Program-made: the position numbers and the translations under genes | Source of the DNA: Girardinichthys multiradiatus | Taxonomy: Eukaryota > Chordata > Actinopteri > Cyprinodontiformes > Goodeidae | NCBI RefSeq assembly: GCF_021462225.1 | Contig: NC_061806.1 | Coordinates: forward strand, 3,343,234 to 3,407,233 | Direction of reading: 5' to 3' | Length of the DNA: 64,000 nt | Notes under the pieces: generated by a model | Told to the model about the DNA's origin: nothing | Databases searched by the model: none | What the model saw: the letters and a program-made list of their open reading frames with translations, nothing else | Shown here: positions 43,540-56,986 of the stretch, in pieces | How positions within the stretch are numbered: position 1 is the first letter of the stretch | Layout of the letters: every line of letters begins with the position of its first letter

Positions 43540-46490
43540 GGCACATTTATTTGTATAGCACATTTCAGCAACAACACAATAAAGTACATTGCAGGGGCAT
43601 GATAAAGGAAAGTGTGGTAAAGAAAAGCTGGAGTACAGACTGATATTAATGAATGCACTCAATGCTTTTAGGCCCATATTGTCCTGACATAAAATTAATG
43701 TTTCTCCATGGAAAGGAAGAAACTTATCCGGCTCGATAATGGGGGAATGTTCTTTTTAAAATTGGTCCGTGCCTGGACCAATTGTCAGCGACTTCTTAGC
43801 GCTCTGTACCTTCCTCCTGGCTTCTTCTAGGAGAGCCACGTTCATTGGGGGAGGAGCTTTTTACAGTGAACTGCTTCTCACTGGACAGCAAGGTCCTTTG
43901 CAGAAGACCTGAGTGGTCTGGAAGGTTCATACAACGACAACAAATCTGTAATGTATTTTGGTGCAAAGCCATTGATTGAGTTATAAACTAGCAGACGTAT
44001 TATAAAGCTCTATATATTCTCTGAGATACAGGGAGCTAGTGTAAGGACTTTAAACTAGGGAAATGTGCTTTACTTTCTCAGATGTAGTGAGGACATGCAC
44101 AGGAGTGTTCCGGATCAGATGCAGCTGTCTGATTGACGTTTTAGGGAGATCTGTGCAGACACTGTTGCTATGATCAATTGAACTAAAGATAATATACCTA
44201 ATGTGCCTCTGGAGTTTTAGGTCTTAGTCCATCACTACACCCAGATTTCAGGCCTGGTCTGTGGTCTCTAGCTGTCATAACTAAAGCTGTGTGCTGACTC
44301 TTAATCGCTCCTCCTTTGGTTTAAAAATAATGATTTCAGTTTTGTTTTTATTAAACTGAAGAAAATTATGGCACATCCACACATTGATTTGTTCTATGCA
44401 TCCACTCAATGCTTGAATAGGTTCATAGTCACCTGGTGACATAGTGCTGTGTCATCTGAGTAGTTATGGTAATTTATCTAGTTTCTTTGTTATGTTCCGA
44501 AACAGGGAGAGCATCTAGGTATTGAATAGGAGAGGTCCAAGAATGGAATCTTGGGGAGCCCAGTGTGTGATTTTTGTGAACTCTGATGTAAAGTTACCCA
44601 CTGACACAAAAAAGGCCCTGTCCTTCAAGTAACACTCCCAGTTGCGTGATGTACCAGAAAGACTGACTCAGTTCTCCTGTCACTAAAATTATATACCATC
44701 ATCAACAGTGGTGAATGCTCTGCTGAGGTCCAATAATACCAGCACTGTGGTTCTTCCACAGTCGGCTTTTATGTGGATGTGGTCTCTGTACTGTGGTGAG
44801 CACAGAAACCTGAGTGGAAAACATCAAAGCGGCTGGTCATTGTTAAGAAAGTATTTAACTGTTGAAACACAGCTTATTAAATAACCTCACTGATAAATGG
44901 GAGATTAGAGATGGGCCTGTAATTCTACAATATCAACTTCTCCATATTATTCTTTTTTAACAGTGGTTTGATAATTGCTGTTTTTAAGGCCTGGGGGAAA
45001 CAACTAATAAAAGGCTTGTGTTTATTATTTGCATCAAATCAGATGCAATGACAGGCTAAACCTTCTTTAAGAAAGCTGTGGGTAAAACATCAAGACAGTT
45101 GGAGGAGGAGCTTAGTTGATTTAGTTAGGTTCAGATGCTTCAGACACAGGAGGGTTTGTTAGACAACTGTAGCAAATAAGGCATAAGCATTTTTAATGTT
45201 TTAGTTGATGATTTCAGAAATGAAAGATGCCCTTGCATTTGTCAGTAGTAGTTTATATCTGTGAAGCCTTTTTTATAGATGGAAAAGTAAACATAGAGTC
45301 TGGTCTTTCACCACCTCCATTTGGCTTTTCAACGCTCCCTTTTTTCACTTCTTACCAGAGGAACATTTCTCTACACAGATTTATTCTTACCAGACAACCT
45401 TCACCTTAATGAGAACAATGGCACCTTAAAGAGAACAATTAAATCAATGATCTCTGAAATGTTTTAATGGAAGTTATCTACCAGCTTATTTACTGAGTTA
45501 CAGGACAAAGTGTAAGATTAAACTTGGTTAAAGGTCCTTAAAAGTGTTTTCTTATTATATCTTTTTGGCTAATTGAGTCAATCGAAATGGTGTTTTCAAA
45601 GATAACAGAGAAGCAACATCAGTTATAAAGATCTTGGAAATGTTGAGACCCTTAATGACGATAAAGTTTATTTATAAACATAGCAAGGCTCTTTACCTGG
45701 ACAGCCAAATGTGCCCAGAAACACCTTTTAACACTTTAGTGAATCATGAAACAAAGTGGCCACCCCTCCACCTCCCTTTGCTCTCTGCTCTCACATTGAA
45801 GATTGCAATTGTGAGTTGACTCTATCACTGTAGGTGTCTCACTATTTTCATCTAACCATGTTACTGTTAAAAACATAGCATCAAGATTATACTCAGTAAT
45901 AACATTGGTGATTACAAATTTATTTCCAGACAAAGATCTAATGTTTAATAGAGCCAGTTTAAGTGACTTACTGGATGCTAATAGTTTTGACAAGTTGTGC
46001 ACGACAAGGAATAGATTTTGAATTGAATTCCTGTCTATTGTTTCTTATCTTATTATCTTTCTTTTTCCTGTAATGTAAGCACAGCGATATTACGGCATTT
46101 TACTATTGTGGGCCTAAGCATTTCCTGGAGATAATAACTGCTGGTAGTCTTATCGGCTGGACCCTGTACATGTCACAGATGGGTTTCTGGAACATCCTAG
46201 ACACAGACAGGCTTTTAATAAGCTGGACGATGATGACCCCCAATGTAAGTGGAGAAAATGTAAAATTTGGACATGGAGTAAGTTGCATTCCAATTTCATG
46301 TTGTCAGTAAAATCCAGGAGAGGGGAGTCTGAGCATAATGTAGATAATGAAGAGGTGGATGGGTTCTGGGGGGGAGGTTTGGGGTCCTCTGATGGGGCTA
46401 AGGGGGGGTCCACTTGTCCACTATTGGAGTAAGGGCAGTATCTACTTGTAATGATGTAGAAGTCTCTCTCTAGGTCATGTTTCTCCATGC
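43540..46490 (-). pseudogene. L2-type LINE, minus strand, near full-length but decayed
   Basis: In element orientation: an ORF1-like or leader part (46488-46150), then an endonuclease start LALLNIRSLSGNKFVITNVI and AMFLTVTWLDEN (45960-45870). A gap follows, then TVLVLLDLSRAFTTVDD (RT, near 44755-44700), SILGPLLFN and the catalytic box decayed to YSDD (near 44450). [19 protein letters not shown] follows (44400-44345). The tail at 43650-43540 has TGCTATACAAATAAATGTGC. Several stops and frameshifts make it inactive. Confidence 0.75.
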
Positions 46491-46899
46491 TTCATCCTTA
46501 TCTCAGCAGATTGCAGCTGTCCTTCAGAGCTTAGTCTTATCAGTTGTGTGCTCTCTCACCATCCCCTGTGTACAGTGGAGCTTACTGGTGTCTGATTCAC
46601 AGAATAAAAAATGTTGGAAGTGAAGAGTTTTACTCCAGACTAATTAAGACAAAATCCATCTTACTTGAAAAGATGCCTTCTTTCCGGGAAAATATTGAAG
46701 TTGTTGATAAAGTTCACATATTTTTTAAGCCATTTGCTGAGCATCAGCAGTCTACTAAATTTCTTCAGAACCACCACTGGTCAAACCGGTTCTATTTAAG
46801 TGATTTCTAGATTCTACAGGTCTGGCAGCAATTTTTCCACAAAAAGACAACTTTGTACTCTGATATCTTGGAAATTTGAGTAACATACAGTGGTGTATA

Positions 46900-47440
46900 C
46901 ACTACCGGTCAAACATTTTAGAACGTCTTTATCATTTAATGGTTGGCTTCATGTTTATGACTATTTACATTGTATGTAGATTCTCAATGAGGGCATCAAG
47001 ACAGTGACTGAACACATATGCAATTATGTAGCGAACCAAAAATTGTAAAAGATCTTTAAATATGTTATATTTTAGAATCCTTAAAGTATCCGCCCTTTGC
47101 TGTAATGACTAAAATATTAACCTTTGGCCTTTGGCTCTCAATGATCGTCTGAGAAGTTCTTTCAAGACTCTTGGGAAAACCATTTTAGGTGACCACAACA
47201 TAAAGCTCTTGGAGAAAATGCCAAGAAATCAAAGCAGTCGGCAAAGCAAATGGTGGCTATTTTCTAATAATCTAAAAGATAAAAATGATTCGAGTTATTT
47301 CAGACTTTTTGTTTACTACGTAATTCTATGTGTGTTCATTCACAGGTTTGTTGTCTCTGGTGAGAATCTACAATTTAAATAGTCATGAAAATAAAGAGAT
47401 CCATTAAGGAAGGAAGGTGTTCTAAAATGTTTGAGTTGTG
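46900..47440. mobile_element. Small Tc1-like (TA-flanked) non-autonomous element
   Basis: The left end CACTACCGGTCAAACATTTTAG and right end CTAAAATGTTTGAGTTGTG are inverted repeats, with TA on each side (46898-46899, 47441-47442). TTTATTTTCATGACTATT near the right end and its counterpart on the left extend the match. The 540-bp interior has no transposase frame, only scraps of Tc1-type sequence. Confidence 0.65.
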
Positions 47441-49479
47441 TATATCAAAAGAGTAAGTGAACCTCTGAAGTCTCCTGTGAAAGTCACTGTAATTATAGAG
47501 AGCAACTGAAAAAAACCTTTTGTGTCAAGAAGTAGACATGATTAGTGATCTGCATTACTTTATCACTGTTACTTGTTACCTAGTTTGTCAAAATCCATTG
47601 CACCAACTAAACCATCTTAGCAGAGTCTTAAGCACTAAAAAATACATTTCTTTTTGATCCTAGCAAGTGTAATTTAGTGTGATATCCTGATGTGTTTTGT
47701 TGGACAGAGTTAATTTGAATTGTTAAAACAGAGTCCTTGCATATGGACCTCCAGAAGCACATGCATATGCAAAATATGACGGTCTCATCTGTCTTGACTC
47801 AAAGTCAAAAGAAAATTCTCCAAAGTCAAAACAGACGTGATAATCTTTCCAACTCTAACACTTAGTTCTAAAAAGAGACAGAACCTCATCTGAAAACCCA
47901 AGGGACATTTATGATAAGGATAAAACAGAGCAACCTTGCTGTACCCCATTCAGCCATCCTGTTATCTGCTGAAAGTCTTGATGTATCTCCCTCTTTGGCA
48001 GCTTTCTCCAACTTACTTTTTAAATACATTACTGAACCTGAAAATGTTTCACTTAGTAACACCATCCACACTGAAGAGTGTTATTGTAAGCATAACCTGG
48101 TAGTGCTCAGTAGGGTGTGTTCAGTGAAAAAAGATGATTTAAACAGCCTATTTCCGTTTTGGTTTTAGTTTAGTTTATTACACAATGTCAGTGTATGATC
48201 TGCTGTGGTTTGTACTCTTGACACTTTCAAAGACCCCATACATTTATTTATACTGGTACATAAAACAGTGGAAATGGAACAGGATAGTGTCATTTTTTAC
48301 CATGATTGAACAGTAAAAGTAAGTAAACTTTGCTGTTGTCTCAATACAAAATTCCACAGCTAAGGGGCTCAGACAGACTAGTCCAGCTCATCTCTAGTGT
48401 CACCAGTTTTAGTTTAGGCATTCCTAAACAGAGCAATGCAAACTGCAGCTAAATCTTAAAGTTTATTTTGAAACACAGCACCAGCAGTGACTTCTAAGCA
48501 TGGGTCTAATCACAATTATACGCCTGGCCGAAAGTAAAGCAAACCTAAGGATTTCTTCAGTTAGATAAAAAAGGACCTGTTTTCTACATTCTTTAGAAAA
48601 TTAAGGACAGATAGAAACCAATGCAGGTATAGATATTGATAAAATATGTTTTCTCCAATTTTAGTTTTTCCATAGTAGATGTACAACAGTATAGACAGCG
48701 ACACCCTGGGACTAGTTTGCATAAGCTCTGAAATGTCCAGAAAGAAGGATGGTGTGATTCTGCATTCGTGTCGTTCGTGCTGACAGCTCTGAAAGCATGA
48801 AGACAAAACTTTGAGCAGTAAATACTCCTCCCCTTTCTCCCCTCTTCTTGTTGGGTCCTGAGGTGTCGACTCAGTGGGATTAGTTTGATGAAACTGGTTT
48901 GACAAGCGAGAGACCACAACCCCTGTGAATGAGCACAGCATTCTGAATGCTCACACTGGCTGAGAAACCCTTGTGTTTCTGAGCTCCTAGCTCTGTCTGC
49001 TCCTCTTTTCTCCCCAAAGCCACACGCAAGAATGGAATGTTGGAGGACATTTACCACTTTGGACCACTTCAACAACTGCATTAAGTTATTACACATTTTT
49101 TCGTATCAATGCTAGAAACTCATTTTCATTGCTTCACTGTTTTGGTATTGTGCAAATATTGTGTTTTCATTTATAGAATTATGGATGCTCAACCTTTCGA
49201 TAAAATGTTTAAGAATAAAATAAAAGAGTGAATCTCTTAGTTGAGCTTATTTGTCTTCCAGTTTTTTCACATCCTTCTGCTGTTTACTTTCCCTGCAGCG
49301 TTGTCAGGGGAGCAGCTCTTACCCTTTTCAGTGTGTTCAACATTTCTATGTATTTTTTCATTTTATACAGAACTATTATCAGATCATTTTCCCCAACTAT
49401 TCAAGCTAATCACAAATGACAGGCATGCGTCTTAACCAGATTTACTTGAATTTCTATGGCCTCAATTTGAATATATAAT

Positions 49480-50340
49480 GCTATGTATATGTTTACCCCC
49501 TTACAGATTTCTTCTGTCTTAGCTTTTTTTTGTCACAATTGAAATATTTAGAAATTTTGAGTAAATACAAAAAAGCGAATGGTAAAAAGAAAAAAATCCA
49601 AAAAACCCTATGAATAAAAGTAAATATCCCTTGATGTCATACCTGCTTGTTCAACAACTGAGATTGAGCGATAACTGGCATTGAGCACTGTGGAGGAAGT
49701 TTGGCCCACTCTGTTTTGCAGAATTGTTTTAATTCAGCCACAATGGAGGGTTTTCCTGAATGACCTGTCTGTTCCATTCTAGTATCCTAGTTGGATTTAA
49801 GTTCACAATTTGAAAAGGCCAGTCCAAAACCTTCATTATGATTTATTTGGATAATTGTCCTGCTGCATCACCCAAGGGAGCTTGACCCTTACATCACAAA
49901 CTAGACATTCATCTTTAGGGTTTCTTCTAGAGCAGAATTCGTGGTACCATCAAATCCAGTGAGTCACTGAGATCCTGAAGTAGCAAAGCAACATCAGACA
50001 TGACATGTTTTCTTGCAACTCTGTGTTAATTTTAAACCAGATTTACTAGTTGTTTTAGAGATTATCAAGATGTTTTTGGTACATGTGAGACAAACCTTTA
50101 TGTTCTTTTTGATCAGCAATAGTTCTGGCTTTAGAACTGTCCCATGGAGGCCATTTTGGCCCAGTCTCTTTTTCTTCTTGTTGAAACATGAAGTCTGACC
50201 TTATCTGAGGTAGTGAGACTCGCAGAACTTTATAAGTTCTTCTTTGACCTCCTGGATTAATTCGTTGATGAACTCTTAAACTAGTAAATTTGGTAGGTTG
50301 GCCGCTCTCAGAAGGTTCATCGCTGTAGTATAATGAAAGA
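49480..50340. mobile_element. DNA transposon remnant, antisense blocks
   Basis: Blocks such as TTCAGCCACAATGGAGGGTT, AAGGCCAGTCCAAAACCTTC and ATAATTGTCCTGCTGCATCA are characteristic of an abundant fish cut-and-paste transposon in antisense orientation. No open frame or clear termini. Superfamily not assigned. Confidence 0.5.
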
Positions 50341-50454
50341 AATAATTCCAAATTACTGCTCTAAAATAAATCACTGTATTTCTATTGCTTTGGTCAATTT
50401 AGTTTGTTTATGTAGCTTTTGTACAAAAAATTTAAATGTTTTACTATCAATGTA

Positions 50455-50880
50455 AATTTTCTTTATATAGCACATTTAAAAACAACAAAGCTGACCAAAG
50501 TGCTTCACAAGCTACAGAACTGTGAAGATAAAATAGTAAAAGAAAATTACTTGAAACTTGAATCAAAAGCCAACATAAAAAATGTGTTATCATGCAGGAT
50601 TTAAAAGACTGTTTGGACTCTGCCGTATAAACATCAAGTGGAGGGTTGGTCCTTGGGTTCGAAGTTTAAAATCAATACAAAAATATATGGACACTCAGTG
50701 CAAATCACCTAAAACTGATCATGCCTTCTGATACCTATTAACAAACGTGCTGCAGCATTTCGAACCAAAAGCAGTCGATGAAGTGATGATTGTTCAGTGC
50801 TAATATAGGGATAATTGCAATAGTCCAATGTAAAGGTGATGAATGCATGAATAACGTTTTGAAGGAGTTTGTACTTCTAC
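50455..50880 (-). repeat. LINE-like interspersed repeat remnant
   Basis: CTTTATATAGCACATTTAAA and CGTGCTGCAGCATTTCGAAC are blocks of a common teleost LINE 3' region read in antisense. No frame is open. Confidence 0.45.
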
Positions 50881-52342
50881 TGTGACGTCTTGTCGTTTTT
50901 TTAAGTTGACTACAGGGTTAAAAATGAAGCTAGATTTAAGAAAACTACACAAAAACTAAAAATAAATAGGGAAACAAATTTGAAGTTTTTTAACATATTT
51001 TGGATGTTATTGTTATTGACTTTACTTACAATGTTGTCCATCTCTTCTACAGCACCCATTACTGTTACATGCAGATGCTCAGCTATTCAAATTAGGTAAT
51101 GTCATTTAACAACTTCCAATGACTTTTACTACAAACCATCTCACTGAGGAGGTGGAAATAGTGAGTCTAGATTTGGCTAGTGAAATTTCCAGGTCTATCA
51201 TAGTAAATAATCCTACCACCACCGATTCTAGAATATCATGGGAATCATCTGAGAGATGTTGAAATGGTTGGCCTATCCTGTTTTCAGTTGTTGTCTTTAA
51301 TTAATCAGGAAGATGACAAAAATATATTGTACTCAATGTGATAATCATGGAGGGACAGTTTTAGCAAATATCTATATTAGTTCACATAAAAAGCAATATC
51401 CCAAAACATTCTCAGCTTTTGTGCAATGCTGGACCATTTACCTCTCATGAGAGGCATTTCTGGTCCAGACATGCTGTGACTAATAATAATTCTGACTATT
51501 TACGTTGGCTTTTAAGGAATTTGGATCTCATGTTGGTCTTATTTCCTTCAGTGGAGCATAAACCCAATCCCCCCAGACCCCCTCAGACAACTCACCCCAA
51601 CCGCTCAGATTTTTGTTGCAGGGTATTTTGCAAAGTGGCTTTTGTTTTTAGATCTCCTGCTGACTAACACACAAACAGAGCTAAAAATATATTCTACTTG
51701 GTGTAAAAATTAATAATGCAGGATTTTTAGAGGCGATAACAAGACTACTTCTGCATGTTATTGCTACTGGACACATAGTTCATTAGTATATTCCACAATG
51801 TGAACATTTAATCAGAAATAAAAACCTTTTGTTGTGCTTGTTTATGGCTAAATGATCACCCATAGCAACCTCTGTGTCCTGTGCTTTCCTCATATCCTTG
51901 TTTCCTTCCTGCAGCCAGCTGATGGTGCAGAGTGCTGATGACAAAGAGCCCAGTTTAGCTGACAGTATAGTGCAGAGAAAGGGAGAAAGAAATCTCTTGA
52001 GATCTTTCTCATCCTGCCACCATAATCTATAGAGCTCTCCTCACTGCACACTTCATAATGTGATTTGTCAACTCTGTGCAACGAAAAAGGCCTGGGTTAA
52101 CAGAGAAAAATCTAATGTAGAAGGTCAGCACGGCAGAGCTGCTTGGGGAAAAATACTGTTATATAGTGACATCATTCTACTCTCTGTACACTGCGGTGTG
52201 ATGCCTCATTCATGGACTTGCCTCTTATTTTTTTTCAGTCACTTAAGTCATACAACTTAACTTAACTATAAAATGTGTCATGCCTGGTAGGTTGTCACGA
52301 CTGGTATACTCCAACCTTAACCACTTTTCCGTACTGTAACTA

Positions 52343-53613
52343 CAGGGGTTGGACAATGAAACTGAAACACCTGGTTTTAGACCACAATAATTTATTAGTA
52401 TGGTGTAGGGCCTCCTTTTGTGGCCAATAAAGTGTCATTTTGTCTTGGGAATGACATATACAAGTCCTGCACAGTGGTCAGAGGGATTTTAAACCATTCT
52501 TCTTGCAGGATAGTGGCCAGGTCACTACGTGATACTGGTGGAGGAAAACGCTTCCTGACTCGCTCCTCCAAAACACCCCAAAGTGGCTCAATAATATTTA
52601 GATCTGGTGACTGTGCAGGCCATGGGAGATGTTCAACTTCACTTTCATGTTCATCAAACCAATCTTTCACCAGTCTTGCTGTGTGTATTGGTGCATTGTC
52701 ATCCTGATACACGGCACCGCCTTCAGGATACAATGTTTGAACCATTGGATGCACATGGTCCTCAAGAATGGTTCAGTAGTCCTTGGCAGTGACGCGCCCA
52801 TCTAGCACAAGTATTGGGCCAAGGGAATGCCATGATATGGCAGCCCAAACCATCACTGATCCACCCCCATGCTTCACTCTGGGCATGCAACAGTCTGGGT
52901 GGTACGCTTCTTTGGGGCTTCTCCACACCGTAACTCTCCTGGATGTGGGGAAAACAGTAAAGGTGGACTCATCAGAGAACAATACAGGTTTCACATTGTC
53001 CACAGCCCAAGATTTGCGCTCCTTGCACCATTGAAACCGACGTTTGGCATTGGCATGAGTGACCAAAGGTTTGGCTATAGCAGCCCGGCCGTGTATATTG
53101 ACCCTGTGGAGCTCCTGACGGACAGTTCTGGTGGAAACAGGAGAGTTGAGGTGCACATTTAATTCTGCCGTGATTTGGGCAGCCATGGTTTTATGTTTTT
53201 TTGGATACAATCCGGGTTAGCACCCGAACATCCCTTTCAGACAGCTTCCTCTTGCGTCCACAGTTAATCCTGTTGGATGTGGTTCATCCTTCTTGGTGGT
53301 ATGCCGACATTATCCTGGATACCGTGGCTCTTGATACATCACAAAGACTTGCTGTCTTGGTCACAGATGCGCCAGCAAGATGTGCACCAACAATTTGTCC
53401 TCTTTTGAACTCTGGTATGTCACCCATAATGTTGTGTCCATTTCTATATTTTGAGCAAAACTGTGCTCTTACCCTGCTAATTGAACCTTCACACTCTGCT
53501 CTTACTGGTGCAATGTGCAATCAATGAAGACTGGCTACCAGGCTGGTCCAATTTAGCCATGAAACCTCCCACACTAAAATGACAGGTGTTTCAGTTTCAT
53601 TGTCCAACCCCTG
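52343..53613 (-). mobile_element. Tc1-like DD36E-family transposon, copy B (inactive)
   Basis: 1271 bp with the same CAGGGGTTGGACAATGAAAC termini as copies A and C, flanked by TA (52341-52342, 53614-53615). The minus-strand transposase is broken three times relative to copy C. Arg48 CGA has become TGA, one extra T lies in the run near 53199-53205 (frameshift near residue 77), and Arg218 CGA has become TGA. Two of the three are C-to-T changes at CpG, as expected of methylated, ageing copies. Confidence 0.93.
52395..53427 (-). pseudogene. Transposase of copy B (two stops, one frameshift)
   Basis: Segments 53427-53284, 53210-52773 and 52754-52395 together cover the 343-residue protein. The catalytic residues are individually present (LFSDEST, QDDNAPIH, LNIIEPLW) but not in one frame. 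Confidence 0.9.
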
Positions 53614-53818
53614 TACATTATAGAAAAGTATTGTAAATCATCAGCTGTCAAAGCAGATCAAATGTCCCCAAAGGGAGACGGGATCATTGTCGGTGCAAAA
53701 TGTCCTGTGGCAAAGGGCTTCTTGTCATACCCCAAAAAGTCAGATATGAAACAACCAGAACTGAAGACATGAACTGACAAATGGGCAAAATAATCAGCAT
53801 GTGTGCAAATGTGCATGC

Positions 53819-53829
53819 GTGTGTGTGTA

Positions 53830-53874
<45 letters not shown>
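53819..53874. repeat. (GT)n/(GC)n microsatellite
   Basis: Long GT run interrupted by TATGC, ending in GCGCGCGC, a sequence type able to form Z-DNA. Confidence 0.95.
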
Positions 53875-53876
<2 letters not shown>

Positions 53877-54862
53877 ACATGTGTGTACCTTAACAAAAAA
53901 CTTTTAATTCATCTTCTTCCCATGATAGTGAAAGGACCCAAGCAGCGTGGGGGTTGAGATGTTGATCCACTGCTGTTATGCCTCAAAGCAGCAAAACAGA
54001 TAGTCAGAACAATGTTGGTAAGAAGGTATTAGGTGGGGGATGGTGACTGCAGAGCTTTACTCTAGTCCTGTCAGTCAGTGGTTCTGGGATGTCATCTCCA
54101 TTAATGTAAGAACATGTTGTCGTGGGATGTGTTCTGCTTTAAAGACTTGTTTAATCTTTTCACAAGATATTCCCATATGGCCACAAAGGGGCCATGATGT
54201 TATCAATGCTAAACAGGACCCATTGCATTATATATCGTCCACCATGCTTAACAATAGGCATAGAGTAAGTTTTTAACATTTTCTTCTATTGTTTCACACC
54301 AAACCTTCTCCAGGAGGCTTTTGTTCATCAACATCAGAGTTTTCAAAATAAAACATTTATAATGGCTATATTTTATCTGCAAATCTGCCACTTTTGGTTG
54401 TGCTGAAGCCAACAACAGAAATAAACCTGCTATACTTAGAGAGTTAGAGAGGAATAATTATAATGAGATGCTATGATGCAAGAAGCAGAGTGGGGCTTGT
54501 GAAAGACCTGGCAGATCCTTTATACTCTGCCCTCAACAATATCACAGGTAACCTGTCTCTATTGGCTGTACAAGTAACCATCACAGCAAACCGTGGCAAA
54601 ATTTCAACTTTGTTCATTTATTTATTGTGATTTTTTTGCAGGTCCTGTCTTGACATTTCAGGCATACCATTTGTAGAAGCTGGTTGCCTACATGCACCAG
54701 GGCGGTTTTGCTCTTCAAAAAGGATGTTTGGAGATTGCGTGATTGACTTCATTAAATCAAGATTGCAGCGAGCATCAAAGTAGACAGGTTACATTATAAA
54801 ATGAGAAGTTGTATTTTTGTGACCTTTAGCTATTTAGGTTATGTCAACAGGTGGGTGGATTT

Positions 54863-54864
<2 letters not shown>

Positions 54865-54924
<60 letters not shown>
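54865..54924. repeat. (TG)n microsatellite
   Basis: 60 bp of uninterrupted TG, the longest pure run in the window. Confidence 0.95.
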
Positions 54925-54928
<4 letters not shown>

Positions 54929-55494
54929 AGACATCTACCCTCCCTGGCAGCTGGAACCAAGAGGGAGGGCACAATTTAATCCCACCTGGTGAGATAGATG
55001 AATTTCAACTTTGACCAGAACACAAGGTCCACAGGCAAGGCCGCTGACATAGGGGGACAACTGGGTTGATGATCCATAGTAGAGGGGAGGTCCACATTAT
55101 TGGACCCCCAACCATCAAATTATGTTAAAGAACATTTCTTTCAAAATAGGCCTGTTTGTAAAAGAAATGTAGGACTAATATTTAAGTTATTGGCTGTTCT
55201 GCTGGTTAACCAATTTGATTTTAGGGTTTAGTTTGCGAGTTACAGTAGCACTTGAAATAAGTTTTTAGCTTTGTTCAGTATATTGGTTTACACAACTTAA
55301 CAAAATAAAAACAAAACAAACAATGTTGAAAGCATAATATAAATAAATACTGTGGTGGCATGGTAGAAACCAGTGCTGGTTTAAACGAACCATACCAAGC
55401 AATTAAAAAAATATACAGTATATTAACAATACATAAATATGAAGAATAAATCAACATAAGGCACTTAGGTGAAAAAAAAAAGAAAATTTCTATA

Positions 55495-55640
55495 AAGATT
55501 TGCATTCGAGGGGCGCGGCACCTGGCATAGCAGCAGCAGAGTGCAACCCATATACGGAGGCTCCAGTACTTGACACGGCTGTCCCTGGTTCGGGTCCCAA
55601 CCCCAGGTTTCTGGGGTTGGGATATTTGCTTCAAAGGAAG
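55495..55640 (+). mobile_element. Possible tRNA-derived SINE fragment
   Basis: GGCACCTGGCATAGCAGCAG resembles a decayed A box and GGTTCGGGTCCC (55590-55601) a B box, in the right order. Termini not defined. Confidence 0.35.
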
Positions 55641-55974
55641 GAACTCCTAAATTATTCTGACAGTCAGGCATTTTTTCCATGTTTTTAAATGCAACAATGA
55701 GACAAAAGGTTCCATTAGATGCTCAAACAGGTTTTAAAGAATAAGTCCATGATATTTGAATGAAAACTGACAGCATGATGTTTTAAATAATGGTAGATGG
55801 AGATCTAGTTTAGTAATTATACAGTGAAGAATTGATTACAAAACAATTGCATAAACCATCGGTAAATTCACTATCAAATATCTCACTTTATAGACAAAAG
55901 TACAACTTTGTAAAGTATTATTATCAAATCAATTCAGTAATTTCACTTATTGCATCTTCTTTGATTAAGTCAGT

Positions 55975-56080
55975 TAGTCATTTTCTATACTGCTTCTTCC
56001 AAAGTGGGTTGCGGGGAAGCGTATCTCCAGCAGTCTACAGGCGAGAGCCGGGGTACACCCTGGACAGGTCCTTCTTTCTT
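55975..56080 (-). repeat. 3'-end fragment of the SINE-like repeat
   Basis: Reverse complement of the end of the copy at 22613-22963: TCATTTTCTATACTGCTTCT, GGGTTGCGGGGAAGC and CACCCTGGACAGGTC. Confidence 0.6.
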
Positions 56081-56280
56081 AGGAATCCTTCTTTGATTAA
56101 GGAGACACCAATTCTATCATGGCATGATTTTAGCTGATCAAGTGACATTATATAAATTAACTGCATACTAATGTTTTCAAGCCTTTATTTCTGTTAATTA
56201 TGAGGATTTTCTGTTTAGCTAATGAAAACACAAAATTTAAGATTAGAATATTAAGAATACTCTTAATCTGACAAACAATC

Positions 56281-56394
56281 TCGTACTTGTACTCGTCGTC
56301 TTCCACTTATCCGGGACCAGGTCGCAGGGGCAGCAGACTCAGCAGAGACACCCTCCTCCGGGGGGAGCCCAAGGTGTTCCCAGGCCAGCCGCGA
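56281..56394 (-). mobile_element. 5'-truncated LINE insertion with target duplication
   Basis: The 114-bp insert is flanked by GACAAACAATC at 56270-56280 and again at 56395-56405, an 11-bp target-site duplication. Its tail (complement of TACTCGTCGTC…) matches the 3' end of the LINE at 34832-34851. This is the signature of target-primed reverse transcription with early stop. Confidence 0.85.
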
Positions 56395-56737
56395 GACAAA
56401 CAATCCTCATTTAATATGTATTCTAATTTATTGAATATGACTGTAAAAAAATCATTGAGACTACAAGCCCAAAAACAAGAATTGGTGAAAGTAAAATTTC
56501 CATCTGTAAAAGTTTAGGATAATTTTGTTGTTTTTTGATTCCTGTAAAGTCACTGATTACTAATGTAGCCTTGATATTATCATTAGATTTCATGAACTGG
56601 TCACTTTTGTGTGGCCACTCTAAGGAGATGGGTTTCTTAATTTTTATATGATTTATAAGTAGCCAAATTTGAAGGAGTTGGTGATGAGATATACTTTCTA
56701 TGATATTTATTTTTGTTATCGAAGACTTAATGAACTC

Positions 56738-56965
56738 CCTTAGAGATAGGGTTTGGAGCTCAGCCACCAGGGAGGAGCTCGGAGTAGACCCGATGCCCCT
56801 TCACATCAATAGGAGTCAGTTGAGGTGGCTTGGGCATCTGAATCAGATACCTCCTGAAGGCCTCCCCCGGGGAGGTGTTCCAGGCATGTCCCGCATGAAA
56901 GAGGCCCAGGGGACGACTTAGGATACGGTGGAGGGACTGTGTCTCTTGGCTGGAGACAGATTACA
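56738..56965 (+). pseudogene. LINE ORF2 C-terminal fragment
   Basis: Readable as SLRDRVWSSATREELGVDPM, HINRSQLRWLGHLNQIP and GVPGMSRMKEAQG, the C-terminus of the same LINE family as 33040-34855. It ends just before Tc1 copy C. Confidence 0.7.
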
Positions 56966-56986
56966 ATAGAAATTATGTCAAAGGTA

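Noticed and set aside
48593..49096. 167-codon minus-strand frame as a host gene
   Set aside because: No domain, no splice context and an overlapping frame of similar length; likely chance.
53658..53896. His/Thr-repeat minus-strand frames
   Set aside because: Translation of the CA/GT microsatellite.
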